Part shown: in pieces, positions 10,986 to 22,445 of the stretch
How positions within the stretch are numbered: the first letter of the stretch is position 1
Layout of the letters: every line of letters begins with the position of its first letter
Source of the DNA: Serripes groenlandicus
Lineage: Eukaryota > Mollusca > Bivalvia > Cardiida > Cardiidae
Direction of reading: 5' to 3'
DNA length: 64,000 nt
Assembly (NCBI GenBank): GCA_031761405.1
Contig: JASEVX010000001.1
Location: forward strand, 20,118,977-20,182,976
The notes under the pieces: model-generated
The model's database searches: none
What the model was told of the DNA's origin: nothing
Seen by the model: the letters and a program-made list of their open reading frames with translations, nothing else
Made by a program: the position numbers and the translations under genes

Positions 10986-12960
10986 ATACTATCAATGTAT
11001 GTGTCGGGTAAAGATTTTCAAATTGTAGGGATGGCTATTTGTAAATGGTGTGGCGCCTTTTTTCAAGATCAACAACAGTTATCTGACCATGAAAACATAC
11101 ATATACTACTGGATTCAATTTCTGGAAACGTAGGTTAGATTTATGTAAATTGTTCTACATTCCCTTATGTTGTCTTATTGCATGTAAATATGATTGGTCT
11201 GAAGCATTTGTTTATTCCATTGCTGTTTTACGCCGTTTTCAACATTATTTCAGTTATATAACGGCGATAGTTCACTTATTAATGACTAAAGAAGAGAAAA
11301 GGCTAGTAAATATGCCTTGCCCACTCCAACATGACTACGTGCCGCGACTGGGGAGTGAACCCGGGACGCTGGACCCAAATTCCCGACGCTAACCACACAG
11401 TCAGGGCAGAAAACTTGCCTCGGTACCGTGCATACCCCGTTCAAAATGCAGCAAACGCTGTACATCTGCATATGGTTTGAGAAAAATTTACAATGGCATG
11501 ACCTGTGAAGCGAAGATTGCCCGATCCACCATGTAACACAATCAAGACGCAAGTCAATGCTGAGCCATCTAGGTACAGGTGTCGACGCTGCGCGGATTCG
11601 TTTGTTAATCGTCACGGTTTATACATTCATGGCATGAGAACGCACTATCAAATTGGGGGTGCCTTACAGCAACGTCCCTGCGATGGCAACAATCCTCCCT
11701 GGCTTCGAGGAGGGGAGGATGACGGTCTACGAGAGGTTTACGAAGCAAACGCACCTTTAATTTTAGAACCCAATCGTTTATAATGGATAATGATGTCACG
11801 CTTATCCAATTAATGGAATATGCAAACGAAATTTATAGACGAGAACAGAGAGCGTTTCGACTGAATATTATCTTCGGGGTCGTCCTTCAACACAGACAAA
11901 CCGGAATATATCGTTATTTCGTCCCTTATAACAACAACGGTAGTTTTGAAAGTCCATTATTCAGTTCGATAAGAGCGGATTTTGACAAACTCCGATTGTG
12001 AATGCGAAGAATGGATATCATGGGTGAATTATTACGAAACAGACCGGACACCAAATGGATACCAGTGTTAGTGACCAACGTGCATTTTACGGTGTTTTAC
12101 ACCAATTACCCCTTTAGGTCAAGGTTGTTTGCCAGGCTTCTTGTTAAACAAAGACAGTCTGTACCCATTGATCAAGAATCGACAAAATGGAAAGTCCTAC
12201 AGTGATAATCTTTGGGCCGTTCGATGTCTGGCATTGCACCGAGGCTGCGATATAAAGTATTTAGAAGAGCTGGCGCAGGAATTGTATTACCAATGGACAA
12301 ATCATCACCCAACTACATTTAACGGGTTGACATTTAAGGATTTCCCCGCATCTGAAAATCTGTTTAAAGTTAATTTGGATGTTTACAGTTTAGAAGAAGA
12401 CGGATTTGCGCGTAGTATTTACAAGTCAACAAGGGACGACAATGTACGTCAATATGTACGAAAATCATCTTTCGTACATTCGTAATTTCTCTCTCTACGC
12501 GCAGAAGTATCTCTGCAGGATCTGCGATCGACATTTCAAACACTCGCATGACCTTGACCGGTATCAACACTCATACGCGAACCAGACAAAGTATGGTTAT
12601 CCCGGTGGATTTTATATACCCACGAAATATATATTTTTGAGACTAGATGAATCTAGCATTAATGTTCCAAAAGACGAACGTACGTTTTCTTGGTTTATTT
12701 GTTACGATTTCGAACAAAATGACCCACGTCAAGATGAACAATGCATACGCCTGCAGGAAGAAGGGAGCAGTTGTTGCTGAAACTGGGTGTACACATACTG
12801 TACTTTCACTTTCACACAAGGTCAAAATACCTAACATGATCAAATCAAACAGTTCAAGTTCATCCTCTACATATTTACAAAGAATTTACACCCATTGTCA
12901 CATATCCAATGCAGTCTGGACCAGATGTACAACCATTTCTATGCAAACAAAGTAGTTTTG
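10986..12960 (+). pseudogene. Polinton/adintovirus-type DNA polymerase B, N-terminal remnant
   Basis: Several plus-strand frames together resemble the long N-terminal part of a family B polymerase from Polinton-like elements. A C2H2-like finger (CKWC..H...H) lies at 11042-11095 and another (CRRC...H....H) at 11580-11645. A conserved segment follows at 11783-12205, a second at 12129-12485, and a third at 12406-12780. The last holds a finger (CRICDRHF..H) and the peptide CYDFEQND, where DFE fits exonuclease motif I. The breaks are an in-frame TGA at 11999-12001, frame changes near 11783, 12190 and 12430, and a SINE at 11217-11408. Nothing of the polymerase domain follows 12960. It differs clearly from the polymerase at 26955 and so comes from another lineage. 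The family call rests on pattern, not on a search. Confidence 0.6.
11217..11408 (-). mobile_element. SINE family A inserted in the polymerase remnant
   Basis: On the minus strand the head GTGTGGTTAGCGTCGGGAAT and B box GGGTTCACTCCCC lead to a shortened body and the tail GTTGAAAACGGCGTAAAAC. It matches the copy at 5263. It sits between two zinc-finger pieces, so it arrived after or during decay of that gene. Confidence 0.75.
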
Positions 12961-14339
12961 TTTACGCACTACGGTTCTACGGATCAAAGGGGCCCGCGAA
13001 TGTATTTAGCGTAATTTGACATGTATAATTTGACATTTCACCGGTATGTGCAGTTCTCACGGAACAACGTGTTCTCACGCTTGAGAGTTGATACAAAAAA
13101 AAATGTCTGCTCGCGGGCGAAAAAGATCCGTATGCACAACCAATTAAACCTGGTTCGTTATTAAAGTGTGTCTAAATAGAAGGACTGGAGAGTTCTGCAA
13201 TAGCAGAATACATTTAGAATCATTCAATCGATGACGTGGCAAATAAACAACAGCCAATCAAAAGAATACAATGTACATCATGAAAATGTTTCCACCAAAT
13301 CAATCGATCTTTGGAAACGGGAGTTTCCGTGGTTGATTTTGACTGATTAAGTTATGTATTATGTCTTTAGTAATACACAATGTGACCCTCAAATAATAAA
13401 GTTCAACAAGACTTAGTGATTTACCAATATTATTTTATATGTATTTTTATATACCAATGAATCATTCTGTAGACCTGACTTTAACCCATCGGAAAGGTAT
13501 GTGTGTTCAAGTAAGAATAGAGTTGTTAAACATTAGGTTAAAAAACATTAAACATTCCCTGCAATTTGCTGTGAGCACCAAACAACGCATTTTAGGTTGA
13601 GATTGCGCGAGAAAAATAGTTCATCATGGATTCAACAAAACTGCATTTAAAAGGTTAGGATCTCCCGCATAAATATCATTTTAATGTTGTTGGAACATCA
13701 GTGAAAAACCTAAGTTGTGAGTACTCCAATATTAGTTTAAGAAATTCTTTAGAAATTAATGCGCCGAGAGGTCAAATAAGGACGCTTGTTAACATTATTA
13801 ACATTCGCGAAGAGGAACGGAAAAAAAGGAAGAAATCGCATGAAATATACAGTGGCGGATTAACCGGGACCGTAGGCCCCCCGTGCGCTGAAAAATGAAT
13901 GATAAACAAAGAAAAGCGTGGCAAATGTAGTGGTGGATTAAGCGGGGGCCCATATGGCCCGTGCCCGACTTCCCCCACCCGGTCGGGCATCATACATATC
14001 TGGCGAGCGCCGGGTCAAATTCGCCGTTCAGAGCCCGGCCGGACATCGGGCAGACAGAAAGGCGGCGTCTGGCCGACCATCCACTGTGTCTCGCAGGTTA
14101 TAAAACCGGGTCATCGCATCATTAATCAGATTCCAGTTGCGGACTGAAGGAGAAGGAGATGGCAGTACCCACAAGAGAGGGAGAGTGGTAATAAAAGGAA
14201 TGAGACCTCTCCTCTTCAGCCACCAATGCACCAATAACTAAGTTGTAAAGGAAGCGTGCAAACACAAACTTCTCCCTCAATCGTGCTGTGCAGGTGCCCG
14301 CAAGTGCTGTGGAGGTATCAACGGCATTTTCGTTAGAAT
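12961..14339. other. Non-coding, possible DNA-transposon end repeated twice
   Basis: I recognise no gene. ACAGTGGCGGATTAACCGG at about 13850 recurs as TAGTGGTGGATTAAGCGGG at about 13927, each followed by a GGCCC-rich patch. CAGTGGCGGA is a common terminus of hAT-like elements, so these may be the ends of one or two non-autonomous elements, but I cannot delimit them. Confidence 0.3.
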
Positions 14340-14985
14340 GCTTGTTTTAATGACAACTAAGTCAAGTTCGAATATGGGTCATATTGGGTCAGAAACTAGG
14401 TCACTAGGACAAATTGAAGGGAAATCTTGTTAACATAATGGAGGCTTCATTTTTAACTTGAGCATGTTGAAACTGTATCAGAATGTTTGTCTTGATGATA
14501 TGTAGGCCAAGTTTGAATATTGGTCATGTCTGTTAACAAAATAGTTCACTAGGTCAAATTTAAGGAAAACCTTGTCAACAAATTTAAAAATTTGGTCAGA
14601 ATGTTTATCTTAATGATATCTAGTCCATGTTCGAATAAAGGTTATATCGGGTAAACGAAAGAAGATCACTAGGCCAAATGAAGGAAAATCTTGATAACAC
14701 ACTGCATGTTGCATTTTGAATCTTTGTCAGAATAATTGTCTTGATGAGTTTTGCATATTTCAAACACTTTCTCCCAGTCTAGTACATGGTTTAGGGAACT
14801 ATTTCAACTTGTTGGAATGTGATTTAACATTGACATATTTCTCAGTATAATAATGCAGAAACTTCAACATATTCTGCCTAAACCTGCTGTCAAATTTCCC
14901 TTTGAGTCTTCATGTCTTAAATGTGTATACTTGTGAGCTCTTGCACTCAGGTGAGCGATATAGTGCCAACAAGGTCCTTCTGTTT
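14340..14985 (+). repeat. Hairpin-headed repeat family H, 3' part
   Basis: There are about three diverged copies of a unit of about 120-145 bp marked by GGTCACTAGG, then AATTGAAGGGAAATCTTGTT, at about 14417, 14562 and 14683. It ends with CTTGTGAGCTCTTGCACTCA and GCCAACAAGGTCC, the same 3' end as the full copy at 50930-52276. Confidence 0.75.
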
Positions 14986-15197
14986 TTAAATTGGCAGTTT
15001 AATAAAAAAGAAAAAAAATTGACATGATCTTTCAACTTCTTGACAATCAATACATACACATAGGCTGCAATTGTTATTTCCTTTTACATTTACCCTACTT
15101 CTCCAACCTTCCAGCAGCACCCAGGCCGTCATCATTGCATTGCTTTGATTAATTTACTGTTTAAACTGTTACATGTTATCAATGTGCATTTTTATTT

Positions 15198-15800
15198 GAT
15201 TTTAGCTTACCTAAGCACGAAGTGCGATGTGAGCTTTTGTGATCAATCACCGTCCGGCGTCAGTCGTCGGCGTCATCGTCGTCATGCGTCGTCTGTACGT
15301 CCGTCTGTTAAACATTTCCTTCAAATGACTTTTCCTACTACACCAAAGGATTGATTTCAAAATAACTTCACAAAAAAAATGGTCTTCTTTTAAAGACATT
15401 TAAAGAATGTAATTTTAGGTAGAACGTTGGTTACTGCGGCATCAGAAAAGGGGACAATTGCCAAAACTTTAAAAATCTTCTTGTCCAAAGCTACTGGCCC
15501 GAATTTAAAAATTGATCTGCACAACTGTTCCATTGGGAACCCTCTACGAAGACTTTTCAAATTATTCCGTTCCATTAAAAATCATGGACGCCAGGGGGCG
15601 TAGCTTGTTTTCCTTATATATGTATTGTAAACTCTTTAAAATCTTCTTGTCCAAAAGATCCTGCCCGATTTGAAAAAAAAATTCGGCACACATTTTTCTT
15701 GGATGACCCTCTACCAAGATTGTTGAAATTATTCCGGTCTGATGAAAAACATGGCCGCCAGGGGGCGGGGCTTGTTTTCCTAATATGTGATATAGTGAAA
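15198..15800 (+). repeat. Hairpin-headed repeat, other subfamily
   Basis: Starts with an imperfect 32-base stem-loop (AGCTTACC ... GCACGAAGTGC ... GTGAGCT) and a (CGTC)n-rich stretch. Two tandem units of about 169 bp follow (from about 15462 and 15631), each ending GCCAGGGGGCG and CTTGTTTTCC. The head resembles the one at 50930, but the body differs. Confidence 0.65.
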
Positions 15801-15849
15801 AATTCTGGACTAAATCGCTAGAAATCACTCCTGTTTCTTGTATATATAT

Positions 15850-16060
15850 TTCATTTTCACGTTGTTTCCCTTAGACCATAAAACAAATAATATTTGTCAA
15901 AATATTTCAGGGCAGTTGAGCTAAGACGGCGTTTAAATGATCCGATTTCAGAAATTAATGGTCTAGGGGAAATAACTCGTGCTTCAGATATTTAAGTTGT
16001 TTCCCTTAGACCATAACATTGATATCATTTTTTAAAAGTTGTCTCCCTTAGACGATTGCA
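15850..16060. repeat. GTTGTTTCCCTTAGACCATA short repeat, three copies
   Basis: GTTGTTTCCCTTAGACCATA occurs near 15860 and 15998, and a variant GTTGTCTCCCTTAGACGAT near 16038. This is a small local repeat with no coding content. Confidence 0.5.
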
Positions 16061-16959
16061 GACTAAGACAGTCGTTTTTGTATTTTAAAGGGACTGAATC
16101 CAATATGAGAAAAAATTGAAAAAAAAGAAAATTGTTAAAAATTGCTATTACCTTGATGTTTTTGCATGTAAGGCATTGAGATGTGCTAACTGATGTACTA
16201 CAATATATGCACACTATTAATATTCCGGAGATTTTTCGTTATTTTGCATTGTAAAATCTACTTGGTGTATATTTATCACGTGATCACTAAAACCGAATTG
16301 ACAATCTCCTTCGCAGAGTTGTCGTTCCTTACACTCACGCATACATGAATGTAATGAGTCGATAGTGTTAGAGAATGCCGAATTGAATCGACAAATTCAA
16401 ATGAGCAAGAGGAAATTCCACGGTATTTTTAAACGGGAAAACACGGAGCGGACGTTTTTTTAACTGCTTATTTCCTATGAAATAATGAATAACAAGACTT
16501 GTACGACCTTCTACAACACTCCGTTACATATATATCGACGTTTTTTGGATTAATTAGAATAAGTATAAAATATAACGATTTTCGACCATTATGGTATTCA
16601 GTCCCTTTAAAGTCACGTTGATTGGTACAAAACTATGGCCGCTAATACGTCGTGTTTCTTTTACCCTTTCTGCCTAGTGTCAACTCTTTAAACAATCTGT
16701 TAGTCGGAATATTGTGGTCCGATTCATATACTTATTGCTAGGGTTACCTCTTATCAAAAGCATATGCAACAGCGGGAAGGGTTCTTTTGCCTAATGGCAT
16801 TGGAGCTATATTGGTTCTCCGTCTTTTTGTCACAATGTTTTTAATTCCATGTACAAATTCAATTTACATTTCTACAAATATTGCATCGTTTTTCGAAACT
16901 GTTTTCTTTGAAAAGCTAAACGGTAAACGAACTGATCTTTATGTTATATATTATTAATA

Positions 16960-17180
16960 AAGTACATGTAAAACATTGAATATACAAGATATTCGTTATG
17001 TCATGTTTTTGTAAATATAGTACATGTCAGATATTAATTATACAAGATATTCTTTTTGTCATATATTTGTAAATATTGTAGTTTAAACAAGATTTTGTCG
17101 TCATACATTTGAAAATATAGCAAAATACCAATTAAACAAGATTTTCTTTATGTCATACATTTGTAAAGATAGTAATTTAC
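16960..17180. repeat. AT-rich tandem repeat of about 50-60 bp, about four copies
   Basis: The phrase (A)TACAAGATATTC ... TATGTCAT ... TTTGTAAATATAG recurs near 16980, 17039, 17085 and 17132 with indels. Confidence 0.6.
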
Positions 17181-17249
17181 TAATACAATTTAGTGTTTCT
17201 TCATTAGCTACATGTTTATGTTTGAGTTGTACCTTTAATTTGATTGACC

Positions 17250-17415
17250 TGGATTGAACGCCGTTTTCAACAGTTTTTTTGAGAAAGTAGCTGTTTTTTA
17301 CACATAGATAAGACCATTGATGAATGTTAAACGGATTTGTTTGGCCGAGCTGGGGAAATCACAAACACTAGATTGACAGCCCGCCTCGCTACTGACTGAA
17401 CTACCGGAGCTCGCC
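17250..17415 (-). mobile_element. SINE family B, truncated
   Basis: Inverse copy: GAACGCCGTTTTCAACAG tail, then a degraded body with TTGGCCGAGCTGGGG and GACAGCCCGCCTCGCTACTG toward the tRNA-like head. It has lost most of the internal region. Confidence 0.5.
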
Positions 17416-17609
17416 TTGACATTGAAGGACCCTTTCGCACTTTAAATAAGAAAACAATTCTGTTTCGAAACATTTGATTTATAAACATTCACGATTATTT
17501 TGTAATGCAAGAGTATATACCGAAACATTTCACTAATTGGCAATTTAATAAGTGCAATCAATACCACATAGGAACAGACGTACCTGGACCGAATAAGTGA
17601 AAAGGTGGT

Positions 17610-18909
17610 TGTAACAAAATAGATTTGGCGTGGCCTAAATAAAAGACGGTCAGTCAGTGCAGGTTGGTCACGTATGGTTTTAACTTATCGCAGGATAGTC
17701 AGGGAGATCATTGTTTATAAAGTTATTATCATATACATATGGGATAAGTGAGATTAAGCATATTAAGAGTTCATTTCATGTAAATCCGTTGAGAATTAAG
17801 AAATTGACGGGTTTAAAAACGTTAATTACGATAAACTATGTTGCTATTTCATTTGGCCTATAAATGTATTGAAACTGGGTGTTGATTGTGAATTACGAGT
17901 TGCACGGGAATTTTGCCTGTCACCAGGAGGCTCAGAGGTTGATTGGTGCTATATAAGTTACTCAAATATTTGTTTTGACCGTCAGTATCACAGGAGTCGC
18001 CACACGGTTTCACTCGTTATGGTGAGAGTTAGTTGATGTGACCAATTCACATGGCATATGGGTATGTAAATTTTTATTTATTGTGCAAAGGGTTTTTCGG
18101 CATATTTAAGAAATGGAATCTGTGCAAATTTACAATGTTAGGTATTGAGATAATTATTACATGATTGAATTGTTTAGAGAATTTCTGGTTCACGAAGTGA
18201 ATGGTTTTTACAGAAATTGAGTCCGTTAGGAGCGATACAATGTGTTACTATGCTATTGGGAAAGATATGGTTGTATGAAAAAGATAAGAATGAAAGTAGG
18301 AAATGTAAAAGGATAGTAGTATAGAGATGAGCTACCATAGGAGTATAAAATGGTAGGCTGTTTTACGGAACATTATTGATATTATTGTAAGACATGGTTA
18401 TTTACTATAATTTTAGCCGTTTTATGTATATGGCTAGTCCATAACGATAGCAGGACAATCGAAGTTCCAAACGCAGAAGTTTGAAGAACCAGTGTGTGTG
18501 ACGCAGTCCACAACTTAAGAACACGTCGTAACGGGGGACATTAGGAGGAGTGCCGTCATAGGACGTGTAGAACCATATATCCACAGTTTGTGTGGCTTGT
18601 CGATCCCGGAATCCGAGGATATACGCGACGAAGTACAGATGAGTTCATCTACTCGGTGAAGTCAGGAAAAGGAGACGTTTGAGTCCAAAGGACAACGTTA
18701 TGAACAATTCCAAGTACCATTGATAGTAGTGATTGGTCAGGTTCAGTGATTTGAGTGAGAGTGTGGATGAGAGTGCGTGAGTAATTTTATTTTATTGCCT
18801 CTAGATTTGTTTGGAAAGAAAGTGTTTATTTAAACTTGTATATATTATTTAGCTGTAAAATAAACTTATATATTTATTCAAAGATCGGTGTTCAATTCAT
18901 CTTGTGACA
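17610..18909 (+). mobile_element. Candidate 5' LTR of the Gypsy-class element
   Basis: The proposed LTR starts TGTAACA and ends TTGTGACA, so it has TG..CA ends and a near-inverse 7-base terminus. Inside are a TATA box (TATAAAAT near 18343) and AATAAAC near 18862. The primer site follows two bases after the end. No 3' LTR is visible to prove the limits, so the left edge is an inference; a shorter LTR beginning near 18527 is possible. Confidence 0.45.
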
Positions 18910-18911
18910 AA

Positions 18912-18929
18912 TGGTGTCAGAAGTGGGAT
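18912..18929 (+). promoter_or_regulatory. Primer binding site, tRNA-Leu type
   Basis: TGGTGTCAGAAGTGGGAT follows the LTR end. It reads as the complement of an animal tRNA-Leu 3' end (TCCCACTTCTGACACCA). It would prime minus-strand synthesis of the retroelement downstream. Confidence 0.75.
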
Positions 18930-19463
18930 AATTCGCTCGATGTATCGAGGCGGCAACGAACTAGGGTAGAATTGGATAGGTTAATTGTAACTCTGCAGAT
19001 ATTCCTTTATTAGATTCGTTTTACTGCCAATTGTACAGTGCATTTACACTTGACAATTTTGGTTGTGTGTCAATAGCTATTTTATACTGTCATTGCGAAC
19101 TCTGGGTGGCGAACTTATGTAACTGACGTCTTGAGTTTGGTACAAATACCTTATGCTTTATACATGGGGTTTTAATTATTTTTTTCTTTCCCTGTGATGA
19201 GACACAGCGGCGCTGCCATAAGCGTTTCTGAAGTAAAGCGTGGAGTCTGAGGGATAGAAGGGGTGTGCTTTAAAAGGGTTAAGACTGATATCTGAACATT
19301 ATAAATAAAATTAGGGTCGTGCATAGTGAGTCTCGAAAGGGAATTATACCGTACAGGATATGCAGAGAATTTAAATATAGATGTGAAGTCCAATGAAGTG
19401 TAGTTATTATTAACTTAGATTGTAGGTTATTAAGTTTTGATATAGGGTGAGCGTATCGTACTA

Positions 19464-21371
19464 TTGATAATCATGACTAGTATGAAGGAGTTGATAGAGT
19501 TAGGCAAGGAGTTCGGTTATGAAGGTGAGAAACTTAAAAAGTTCGTTCAAGATGAACAAGCAAAGGAACGAGAACAGAGACTGAGAGATCGTGAATTCGA
19601 GAGAGAGAAGGAAGAGAAAGAAGTTAAGTTATTGGAACAACAGAGAGTATTAGAGAGAGAGAAAGAAGAGCTGAGGGATCGGGAGCATAGGAGAGCATTG
19701 GAGTTAGCTCGATTAGAACATCAGCAGGCGATGGAGTTGGCCCAACATGGAATAGATAATTCTTTTATTAAAGATCATAAAATCAAAGGACCGAAATTAC
19801 CATGGTTTGACGAGGATAAGGATAATATGGACAGTTATCTATCCAGGTTTGAGCGATATGCAGAAGCACAAGGTTGGAAGAATGATCAGTGGTCATTACA
19901 TCTTAGTGCATTATTGAAAGGTAAGGCGTTAGATGTTTATTCTAGATTACCTGCAGATGACGCTTTAGAGTATATTAAGTTAAAGTCAGCATTATTGCAA
20001 CGTTTTGAGTTGACTGAAGAAGGGTTTAGAAAACGTTTCAAAGTAGCTAAACCAGAAAAGGGAGAGACGTTTGTTCAGTACTTACGGAGATCAATGAATT
20101 ATCTCGAACGTTGGTTTGAATTAGGAAAGATAGAAAAATCGTACGAAGGCGTCATTGATTTTTTGTTACGAGATCAGTTGTTGTCAATTTGCAATAAGGA
20201 CTTGTATTTATTTTTGAAAGAAAAGATGTTTACAGATGGTAATGAGATGGCGGTACAGGCTGATCTATTTGATGAAGCAAGACGTGGGTGTAGGAATGTT
20301 GTATTAAGTGGAAATAATAAAGAAAAGGATCAGTTTGCTAGAGGTTTTAGGTCCGATACAGGACAACGACAGGGTTCCAGTACGCAGAAGGCAGGTAATA
20401 ATTCTTTCACTAATTGGAAATGTAGCTATTGTGGTGGAAATCATAGATCGGACGATTGTAAGAAAAGGGGTAGTAGGCATAGTATGGCTGCTGTCGACGA
20501 TACTGGTGGACGATTTACATCCGGTGGAGATACTAGGAATGCAAGTACTGGTCCATTTGAAAGGTATAGCCACAATCAGGGTAACCAATATTTCAAAGGA
20601 AGAGGAAAGCCTCGAGGTCTGTATCGTGGGGGAGTAAAGCGAACAGCCAGTTCTAGTTTCATATATTTGTCTAACGATAGTTCGGAACAGCTAGGTGCAT
20701 GTATGGAAAGGAAGTGTCCTACCAAGGAAGGCACAGTTAACGGAGTAAGAGTAGAACTGATGAGAGACACGGGTGCCACGTGCGTAGTTGTAAGGAAACC
20801 GTTAGTACAGGAACACCAGTTCTTAGGTAAGGAAAGATGTTGCAAATATATCGATGGATCTGAGCATTATTTTCCGGTAGCAATGATAGAGGTGAAGACT
20901 CCATATTATGAGGGTACAACGGAGGCGTTATGTATAGACACTCCACTCTATGAGTTAGTTGTAGGTAACATTACAGGCGCGAAATATCCGGAACCCGGAG
21001 ATGTATCAAATGCAATGCAGACTCGGTCGCAAACAGAACAAAATCCTAAACCATACAGGAAATTACATGTTCCAGGTAAGATTTTAGATATATCGCAAGC
21101 AGAATATCGCGACATGCAGATGACAGATGAAACTCTGTCGAAGACGGGAGAAAAGGCGAATGACAGAACTTTTCATAATTGTAAAGGGGGCGGACAGGTA
21201 AGGTATCTGTTTAAGAACAAATTATTGTATAGGGAATTTGAATTTCCTAATCAGAAGCAGTCTTATCCGTTAGTTGTTCCTAAGACATGTCGGGAAGCGG
21301 TTTTAAAGATAGCACATGAGTCATTGATGGCAGGGCATTTAGGTATACGGAAAACTAGGGACAGAGCATAA
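19464..21371 (+). CDS. gag-pol: Retrotransposon Gag, zinc knuckle, aspartic protease and integrase start
   Basis: 635 residues. The first 100 are a charged coiled coil (REKEE-type). Residues about 110-270 are a retrotransposon Gag core with YLSRFERYAEAQGW. A CCHC knuckle, CSYCGGNHRSDDC, is near residue 320. The retropepsin motif DTGAT is near 435, after which PR ends around VVGNITG. Instead of reverse transcriptase, a linker with QTRSQ leads to the integrase H2C2 zinc domain (HESLMAGHLG). The frame stops at TAA 21369-21371 but continues unbroken in the same frame into the integrase at 21447, so this is one damaged gag-pro-int gene. Start: first ATG after the leader, about 550 bases beyond the PBS. 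Confidence 0.85.
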   Translation: MIIMTSMKELIELGKEFGYEGEKLKKFVQDEQAKEREQRLRDREFEREKEEKEVKLLEQQRVLEREKEELRDREHRRALELARLEHQQAMELAQHGIDNSFIKDHKIKGPKLPWFDEDKDNMDSYLSRFERYAEAQGWKNDQWSLHLSALLKGKALDVYSRLPADDALEYIKLKSALLQRFELTEEGFRKRFKVAKPEKGETFVQYLRRSMNYLERWFELGKIEKSYEGVIDFLLRDQLLSICNKDLYLFLKEKMFTDGNEMAVQADLFDEARRGCRNVVLSGNNKEKDQFARGFRSDTGQRQGSSTQKAGNNSFTNWKCSYCGGNHRSDDCKKRGSRHSMAAVDDTGGRFTSGGDTRNASTGPFERYSHNQGNQYFKGRGKPRGLYRGGVKRTASSSFIYLSNDSSEQLGACMERKCPTKEGTVNGVRVELMRDTGATCVVVRKPLVQEHQFLGKERCCKYIDGSEHYFPVAMIEVKTPYYEGTTEALCIDTPLYELVVGNITGAKYPEPGDVSNAMQTRSQTEQNPKPYRKLHVPGKILDISQAEYRDMQMTDETLSKTGEKANDRTFHNCKGGGQVRYLFKNKLLYREFEFPNQKQSYPLVVPKTCREAVLKIAHESLMAGHLGIRKTRDRA

Positions 21372-21446
21372 GCAGAGTTATATTGGCCAGGGGTTTGTTC
21401 GGAAGTCAGTCGGTATTGTAGATCATGCGATATATGTCAACGAACG

Positions 21447-22445
21447 ATGCCAAAAGGTAAGGTTCAAAAAGTACCATTAGGAGAGATGCCATTAATAGAA
21501 ACGCCTTTTAAGCGTGTAGCAGTTGATTTAGTAGGACCAATCGAACCAATGACAGACAGGAAAAACAGGTACATTTTAGTCATGGTAGATTATGCTACAA
21601 GGTATCCGGAAGCCGTTGCTTTACCAGGGATTGAGACTGAACGAGTAGCGGAAGCATTGGTCGATATGTTCAGTAGACTTGGAATACCGGAGGAGATGTT
21701 GACGGACATGGGATCACAGTTCACATCTAAGATGATGGCTGAGGTAAGTAGACTTTTATCCTTACGTCAGTTGACTACAACGCCATACCACCCAATGTGT
21801 AACGGATTGGTGGAAAAGTTTAATGGAACATTGAAACGGATGATTAAGCGTATGTGTAGCGAGAGGCCCAAGGATTGGCATAAGTACATTAATGCTGCGT
21901 TATTTGCGTATAGGGAAGTGCCACAGGAAAGTCTGGGGTTTTTCCCATTTGAATTACTCTATGGCCGGACGGTCAGAGAACCGTTGAGCATTTTGAAAGA
22001 GTTATGGTCTGGCGAGGTCAATGATGTTGAAGTGAAATTGACATACCAGTACGTAATAGATTTACGTGAGCGACTCGAAGAGACATGTAAGATGGCACAG
22101 GAGGAGTTAAGTAAGGCAAAGTCTAGGCAGAAGGTATACTATAACAAGCGGGCAAAAGTAAGAAATTTCCCGATAGGTGCCAAGGTTCTGGTATTACTTT
22201 CGGTAAGTCACAATAAATTATTATTGCAGTGGAAGGGTCCATTTGAAGTGACCAATGTGATGAATAAGGTAGATTATATAAATAATATGAAGGGTAAGGA
22301 AAAGACTTTTCATGCTAATATGTTGAAACAGTACAGTGAGAGAAATGCTGATGACGGTAGTAGTGATAAAGGTGTATTATCCGCATGTGGCATGAGAAAA
22401 GAAAGTTGCAGATATAATTTCAAAGTTATAACACTGTTGCATTAA
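21447..22445 (+). CDS. Retrotransposon integrase (D,D35E), same frame after a stop
   Basis: The reading frame continues from 21372, where the H2C2 domain is completed by CRSCDIC at about 21420. The DDE core is intact: D27 (VAVDLVGP), D87 (LTDMGSQF) and E123 (GLVEKFNG), with exactly 35 residues between D87 and E123. Residues about 215-295 form the C-terminal domain (KVLVLL...LLQWKGPFEV...HANMLKQY). The frame ends 40 residues later in sequence I do not recognise. No reverse transcriptase or RNase H follows in the next 4 kb. Order PR-IN without RT between them matches the Gmr1-like Ty3/Gypsy lineage, where IN precedes RT; the RT half and 3' LTR would then be lost. Confidence 0.85.
   Translation: MPKGKVQKVPLGEMPLIETPFKRVAVDLVGPIEPMTDRKNRYILVMVDYATRYPEAVALPGIETERVAEALVDMFSRLGIPEEMLTDMGSQFTSKMMAEVSRLLSLRQLTTTPYHPMCNGLVEKFNGTLKRMIKRMCSERPKDWHKYINAALFAYREVPQESLGFFPFELLYGRTVREPLSILKELWSGEVNDVEVKLTYQYVIDLRERLEETCKMAQEELSKAKSRQKVYYNKRAKVRNFPIGAKVLVLLSVSHNKLLLQWKGPFEVTNVMNKVDYINNMKGKEKTFHANMLKQYSERNADDGSSDKGVLSACGMRKESCRYNFKVITLLH

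Noticed and set aside
11150..11615. Frames across 11150-11392 and 11286-11615
   Set aside because: They read through the SINE A insertion and antisense of the polymerase relic.
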